Shown in pieces: positions 51,447-55,779 of a stretch of DNA of 55,779 bases (the first letter of the stretch is position 1; each line of letters opens with the position of its first letter). Made by a program: the position numbers and the translations under genes. This stretch comes from Inediibacterium massiliense (GTDB lineage: Bacteria; Bacillota; Clostridia; Peptostreptococcales; Thermotaleaceae), in contig NZ_LN876586.1 in NCBI RefSeq assembly GCF_001282725.1, positions 949,364-1,005,142 of the forward strand, read 5' to 3'. The notes beneath the pieces are model-generated. The model was not told where the DNA came from. It saw only the letters and a list, made by a program, of their open reading frames with translations, and searched no databases.

Positions 51447-52196
51447 ATGAATATGATTCAAGATATTTATATCACCAATCAAAAAGTCCTTAAAAAGACC
51501 ATTGAAGCATCTGTGAAAAATTGGCCTATAGTATTTACTGGATTTGTGTATTTGATCATTTCTATATTATTATTTAGAGTAGCTGTCTTATTTGGGATAT
51601 TAGGAGGAATTTTAGTTGGGATTGTTCAAAATGCTCTTTTATCAAATTATTTGTATTTAATTGAAAATATCATAAGATATGGAAAGATATCTATAGAAGA
51701 TTTTAAGAAGGGATTTACTATATATCTATGGAAGATTTACGGAATATTTGTTGTCATATGGCTTGTACATTATGGTATAGATCTTATTTTAGCTCCAGTT
51801 ATGCATATAAAAATTGGAACATTTACTTTATGGACTGTAATTGAACTAGTAGCTTTTGTTTTTCTCAATTGTATTTTAGAAGTGATTTATCAAAGAGATG
51901 AATCCATAGGAGAAAACTTTTCATATTCTTTTTCTTTTATGAAAGAAAATTTTATAGATTGGTGGATTCCAAATATATTATTGGGGATTATGATCTATTA
52001 TATATTAGGACAAGTAATGAATATAAATATTTTGATGGGAAATATACCTTTATCCTTTTCTATTAAAGGCGTAGTTCTTTATATAGTAGGGCAGTTTTTA
52101 ATTTCTTTTACTATGGTGTATAGGGGATTTTTATTTGGGATTTTAAGTACTACAACTAGAAGAAAAAGACTGTTTATGAGAAATATGAAAAATTAA
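51447..52196 (+). CDS. Integral membrane protein of unknown function
   Basis: A 249-residue protein with about six hydrophobic helices, including one near residues 30-60 and others at 90-110, 125-145, 170-190 and 205-230, and a basic C-terminus (TTRRKRLFMRNMKN). I recognise no family with confidence. GGAGGGGG precedes ATG 51447. It probably shares a transcript with the B12 radical SAM gene. Copy B of the palindromic element follows its stop and may end the transcript. Confidence 0.75.
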   Translation: MNMIQDIYITNQKVLKKTIEASVKNWPIVFTGFVYLIISILLFRVAVLFGILGGILVGIVQNALLSNYLYLIENIIRYGKISIEDFKKGFTIYLWKIYGIFVVIWLVHYGIDLILAPVMHIKIGTFTLWTVIELVAFVFLNCILEVIYQRDESIGENFSYSFSFMKENFIDWWIPNILLGIMIYYILGQVMNINILMGNIPLSFSIKGVVLYIVGQFLISFTMVYRGFLFGILSTTTRRKRLFMRNMKN

Positions 52197-52217
52197 ATAA
52201 AACTATGAATTTGTAAA

Positions 52218-52412
52218 CAAAGTCATAAAAAACGTCACTGAATTTTCAAATTTGGAAAATATATAGAAACCCTCGAAAATAGCATTACAAACTCGCTATG
52301 CTCAAACAGTGTAATGCTAATCATTTTCTCACTTATTCTATATTTTCACAAATTGTCAATAATTGTTCCTAATTTTTATGACTTTGCTAAAATATAGTTT
52401 CTCAACAGTATG
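52218..52412 (+). repeat. Palindromic dispersed element, copy B
   Basis: The second copy of the element at 23485-23679, in the same orientation. The outer stem CAAAGTCATAAAAA (52218-52231) pairs perfectly with 52373-52386. Relative to copy A one A-T pair has become G-C, with both strands changed. The inner stem and loop (AGCATTAC ... GTAATGCT) are identical. Flanking near-repeats AAACTATGAATTTGTAAA (52200-52217) and AAACTATTATTTGTAAA (52418-52434) enclose it. The rest of the 326-base gap before the MFS gene is AT-rich with no gene seen. Confidence 0.88.
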
Positions 52413-52522
52413 AAGTGAAACTATTATTTGTAAAAATTATATTTTAAAGTATGAAAATATGAAAAAATTGTAAAGATAGTAGGGAAGAAAACATTCAAAT
52501 CAATATGTAAAAAGGTGATCAA

Positions 52523-53728
52523 ATGAATAAAAATAATACATTAAAGATTGTTTCTCTTTCCTTTGTTCCAGTTATAATGGTATTAGGAAATTCTATGCTT
52601 ATTCCAGTTCTTGCTGATCTTAAAAGAGAACTTCATATTCATCAGTATGAAGCTAATTTATTAATTAGCTATTTTTCATTTCCAGCAGCTATATTGATTC
52701 CTTTTTTAGGATTTTTATCGGATCGAATAGGAAGAAAAAAAATTTTAGTTCCTTCTTTAATTGTCTATGGATTAGGAGGAGTGATCTCTGGCATAGCAAG
52801 TATATTTTTTGCATCTCCATATCCATATATTTTATTAGGAAGGATCATACAAGGGTTAGGGGCTGCAGGAACTTCTCCTATGGCTATGATTTTAATTAGT
52901 GATATGTTTTCATCAGAAGAAAGAAGTGAAGCCTTAGGGATTATAGAAGCATCTAATGGAATAGGAAAAGTAATTAGTCCTATATTGGGGTCTATTATTG
53001 CTTTGTTTGCTTGGTACATTATATTTTTTTCTTATTCTTTTTTAACCATACCTATTGCTCTTTTGATATGGTTTGTAATTGATGAAGATAAAAATATGGC
53101 AGAGAGAAAGCCTTTGAAAACATATGTTAAAGAAATTATGATGATTACAAAGTATAAAAGACGTCCTATTTTTATATGTTTTTTTATAGGATGGATTAGT
53201 TTGTTTGTATTATATGGAATACTTGCAAATTTATCAGAAGTAATGGATATTAAAGAGAGTTTGCTCAAAAAAGGGTTGTTCGTAGCTCTTCCTCTTTTAA
53301 GCATGTCTATCATTTCCTTTTGGCTAGGAGGTTATTTAAAAAATAAAGAGCATCTTTATTCAAAAATGATGATAGTCGGATTGATATTGTGTATTGTTGG
53401 AAGTAGCTTTATTTTTTATTTTCCTATCAAACTTTATAATATGATTTTGTTACAGATTATAGGCATAGGGGTAGGAATGATATTGACAGTTTTAAATACA
53501 TTTGTGACAAGCTGTGTTCCAAAAGGGAAAAGAGGTATCATTACTGCTTGTTATAATAGCTTTAGATTTTTTGGAATTTCTTTTGGACCTATTTATTTTT
53601 ATCAATTTCATCAACTATTGATCAAAAGAGTCCTTATGGTATTTATACTATTAGTAATGGTAATTCTTTTTATATTGTATGTGAAATCTCATGTTATGAT
53701 GGAGTATTTTCAAGAAAAAAAACAATAA
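52523..53728 (+). CDS. MFS transporter (probable drug or siderophore exporter class)
   Basis: A 401-residue major facilitator with 12 predicted helices. The loop 2-3 motif is GFLSDRIGRKKIL, and the RIIQGLGAAGTSPMAMILI and EASNGIGKVISPILGS motifs of the DHA drug-proton antiporter class are present. The substrate is not readable. AAAGGTGA precedes ATG 52523. It stands alone after the palindromic element. Confidence 0.88.
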   Translation: MNKNNTLKIVSLSFVPVIMVLGNSMLIPVLADLKRELHIHQYEANLLISYFSFPAAILIPFLGFLSDRIGRKKILVPSLIVYGLGGVISGIASIFFASPYPYILLGRIIQGLGAAGTSPMAMILISDMFSSEERSEALGIIEASNGIGKVISPILGSIIALFAWYIIFFSYSFLTIPIALLIWFVIDEDKNMAERKPLKTYVKEIMMITKYKRRPIFICFFIGWISLFVLYGILANLSEVMDIKESLLKKGLFVALPLLSMSIISFWLGGYLKNKEHLYSKMMIVGLILCIVGSSFIFYFPIKLYNMILLQIIGIGVGMILTVLNTFVTSCVPKGKRGIITACYNSFRFFGISFGPIYFYQFHQLLIKRVLMVFILLVMVILFILYVKSHVMMEYFQEKKQ

Positions 53729-53798
53729 CAATACTTAAATAAATTTATAATAAATTGTAGGAAACGATCTCTGTGTCGTTTTGCCAAGGAGGAATAAG

Positions 53799-54935
53799 AT
53801 GCTAACAAGAATAGAGGAATACATAAAAGATAGATTGGAAAAAGTCATGTTTATCGAACTTAGAAAAGATGCACACCTTTCAGAAAATAAGTTTGAAATA
53901 TTAAAAGAAATACCTATTCCTATACCAATGAATGAATTAGTAAAGCCCATTCAAGAAGGAACGACAGATTATAATTTTTCACTAGCGAGTATGGCTAGAG
54001 GAATGATTATGATCATTGGTTTGGATCATCAATTTAAATACATAAAGGAATATAAAGAGTTTTTATACGCATTTGATGAAAAAATACTAGAGTATATGGC
54101 TTATGAAGGACTAAAATTTGCAGAAGAAGAGAAATTTTATAATGCACTTATTTATTTTAAAGCAATTGTAACTTTAAAGGATGCAGATTTAAATGGTTTA
54201 TACAATTATGCTAGAATTTGTGAGGATATTGCAAAAAAACAAGAAGATGAAAGTATAAAAAAAGAATTTAATAAAGAAGGAGTAGAAGCTTTAGAAATTA
54301 TTACAGAAAAGTATCCTGATTTTTCTTTAAGTTATTATCATTTAGGATTTCATTATGTTCAGGATAAAACTTTTAAAAAAGCAGAGATTACATGGGAAAA
54401 GTTTTTGGAGCTTGAGGGAGATGAAGAAAAAAGAAAAGAAATATTAATAAATTTAAAAGAAATAAAAGATCAGATTCAATATGAAGAAGGGTATACATTG
54501 ATCTTAGAAAACAAAGCTTCATTAGGCCTTGAAAAACTTACTCCTTTGGTAGAAAGATATGGAGATTGGTGGAATTTATTATTTTTTATGGGGTTAGGGT
54601 ATAGGCAAATAGGAGAAGTGCATAAATCTATTGAATATTTTAAAAAAATCTTAACATTAAAGCCTACTCAAGTAGATACACTAAATGAACTAGGCCTTTG
54701 TTATGCAATGATTAGAGATTTTACAAAATCAGAAAAGTATTTTAAAAAAGCTCTTCAATTTAAGAGTCAAGATAATGAAATTCTTTGTAATTTAGGGATG
54801 CTGTATATGGAAATAGGTAAAATAGATGAGGCAGAAGATATTTTTCATCAATCTATGGAAATAAATCCTCATGATTCAATTACAAAAGAGTGTATCAAAC
54901 AATTGAATCATATAAAAGAAAAGCATCTAAAATAG
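53799..54935 (+). CDS. TPR-repeat protein
   Basis: A 378-residue soluble protein with TPR repeats in the C-terminal half (for example SIEYFKKILTLKPTQVDTLNELGLCYAM and AEDIFHQSMEINP) and a helical N-terminal domain. It probably mediates protein contacts; no partner can be named. ATG 53799 follows AAGGAGGAAT; the TTG 53781 frame start lies upstream of that site. A small AAACGA/TCGTTT hairpin (53762-53780) lies just upstream. Confidence 0.83.
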   Translation: MLTRIEEYIKDRLEKVMFIELRKDAHLSENKFEILKEIPIPIPMNELVKPIQEGTTDYNFSLASMARGMIMIIGLDHQFKYIKEYKEFLYAFDEKILEYMAYEGLKFAEEEKFYNALIYFKAIVTLKDADLNGLYNYARICEDIAKKQEDESIKKEFNKEGVEALEIITEKYPDFSLSYYHLGFHYVQDKTFKKAEITWEKFLELEGDEEKRKEILINLKEIKDQIQYEEGYTLILENKASLGLEKLTPLVERYGDWWNLLFFMGLGYRQIGEVHKSIEYFKKILTLKPTQVDTLNELGLCYAMIRDFTKSEKYFKKALQFKSQDNEILCNLGMLYMEIGKIDEAEDIFHQSMEINPHDSITKECIKQLNHIKEKHLK

Positions 54936-54971
54936 AAAATGAATATATTTGTTATGGATTAGATGAAAAAT

Positions 54972-55011
54972 AGGCGATAAATATAATGAGATTTCTCATA
55001 TTTTATCGCCT
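54972..55011 (+). terminator. Long hairpin before the rrn promoters
   Basis: AGGCGATAAATATAATGAGA pairs, with bulges, with TCTCATATTTTATCGCCT. It lacks a T-run, so it may be a weak terminator or a 3'-end stabiliser of the TPR gene transcript. Confidence 0.5.
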
Positions 55012-55121
55012 AGATGATTAAAAAGAAGAATAAATATATAAAAAATTGTTTACAATAATGAAAGCAATAAATTCATATTTGGGGTTCACTTATAAAAAAT
55101 AAAAAAATATATTAAATATCG

Positions 55122-55150
55122 TTGACCTATAAAAAAATTTATGGTAATAT
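55122..55150 (+). promoter_or_regulatory. rrn promoter P1
   Basis: TTGACC, 17 bases, TAATAT preceded by TGG (extended -10). Confidence 0.8.
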
Positions 55151-55201
55151 ATCAATTGTCGCTGCGAAAAGAAACTCTTAAAAAATACCAAAAAAGTTTT
55201 C

Positions 55202-55230
55202 TTGACAGATTCGACAAAAAATGATAAGAT
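55202..55230 (+). promoter_or_regulatory. rrn promoter P2
   Basis: TTGACA, 17 bases, TAAGAT preceded by TGA (extended -10). Transcription would start near 55237. Confidence 0.88.
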
Positions 55231-55236
55231 GATTAA

Positions 55237-55426
55237 GTCGCCAAAACGACAACGAGTCATATTGACCTTTGAAAACTAAACAGCACAAGAAATGACAAGC
55301 AAAAACATGCAAAATGCCAAAATGATATTTTGAGCAAGAAGCACAAACCTCGAAGATTTTATTTGAGCAACGGAAATTGTGAATGAAAATGAACAATTTC
55401 GTTGGCGAGATAAAAATATATATATT
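55237..55426 (+). promoter_or_regulatory. rrn leader with boxA-like site and processing stem
   Basis: The leader contains ACCTTTGAAAACTAAACAGC (55264-55283), like the Bacillus boxA antitermination site. A small GTCG/CGAC hairpin near 55238 and a longer stem CAACGGAAATTGT/ACAATTTCGTTG (55368-55404) just before 16S follow; the latter may be part of the RNase III processing region. The two hypothetical reverse frames here are not genes. Confidence 0.7.

Positions 55427-55779
<353 letters not shown>

Noticed and set aside
53781-53798. TTG 53781 as the start of the TPR protein
   Set aside because: It lies before the AAGGAGG ribosome site, which serves ATG 53799.

Overview
The window reads as a low-GC, spore-forming anaerobe of the class Clostridia. 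The evidence is a 4-hydroxybutyrate-to-crotonyl-CoA gene set of the kind used by succinate- or GABA-fermenting clostridia, a YtxC-type sporulation protein, three T-box leaders, an L20-type leader before infC, strong AGGAGG ribosome binding sites, and a Firmicutes-like 16S rRNA 5' end at the right edge. No phage, insertion sequence, tRNA gene or CRISPR array was seen.

Left part (1-23.4 kb): the end of abfD, a NifU-like protein, a small CGGC protein, abfT and 4hbd form a fermentation operon. Next come a pentein-like protein, ytxC, a DUF445 membrane protein and T-box-controlled thrS. A convergent short FtsH-type protease follows, which probably starts at an AUU codon 63 bases upstream of the first ATG. 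A four-gene ABC importer with a DUF3798 lipoprotein and two permeases follows, then leader-infC-rpmI-rplT, ktrB-ktrA, an rRNA methyltransferase, a 33-codon YqzL-like gene and T-box-pheS-pheT.

Middle (23.7-38.4 kb): a compact accessory island reads as a spore-surface glycoprotein locus. It holds two paralogous CgeB-like/GT2 fusion glycosyltransferases, two different nucleotide-sugar dehydrogenases, an epimerase, a PIG-L deacetylase paired with an LpxD-like acyltransferase, a DNRLRE-domain protein, a Val/Ser/Asp/Thr repeat protein built from six 99-bp in-frame units, a GT2-TPR protein and a DNRLRE-TPR protein. Two intergenic regions carry good matches to the late mother-cell sigma-K promoter (AC, 16-17 bases, CATANNNTA) and two more carry weaker ones. 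The enzymes could make an unusual N-acylated, uronic-acid-type sugar and attach it to the Ser/Thr-rich repeat protein on the spore surface. This is the best candidate for an undescribed system, but its function is inferred.

Right part (38.6-55.8 kb): zapA, a long U32 peptidase-family protein, mutS2, a DUF523 protein, a convergent rhomboid protease, T-box-argS, a radical SAM protein, a small reverse-strand gene, an amidase-like protein, a B12-binding radical SAM protein, a membrane protein, an MFS transporter and a TPR protein. The window ends in an rrn operon with two promoters, a leader and the first ~350 bases of 16S rRNA.

A ~195-bp non-coding palindromic element occurs twice, after pheT and after the gene ending at 52196. 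Its outer 14-bp stems carry one compensatory base-pair change between the copies, and each copy is flanked by a different imperfect direct repeat.
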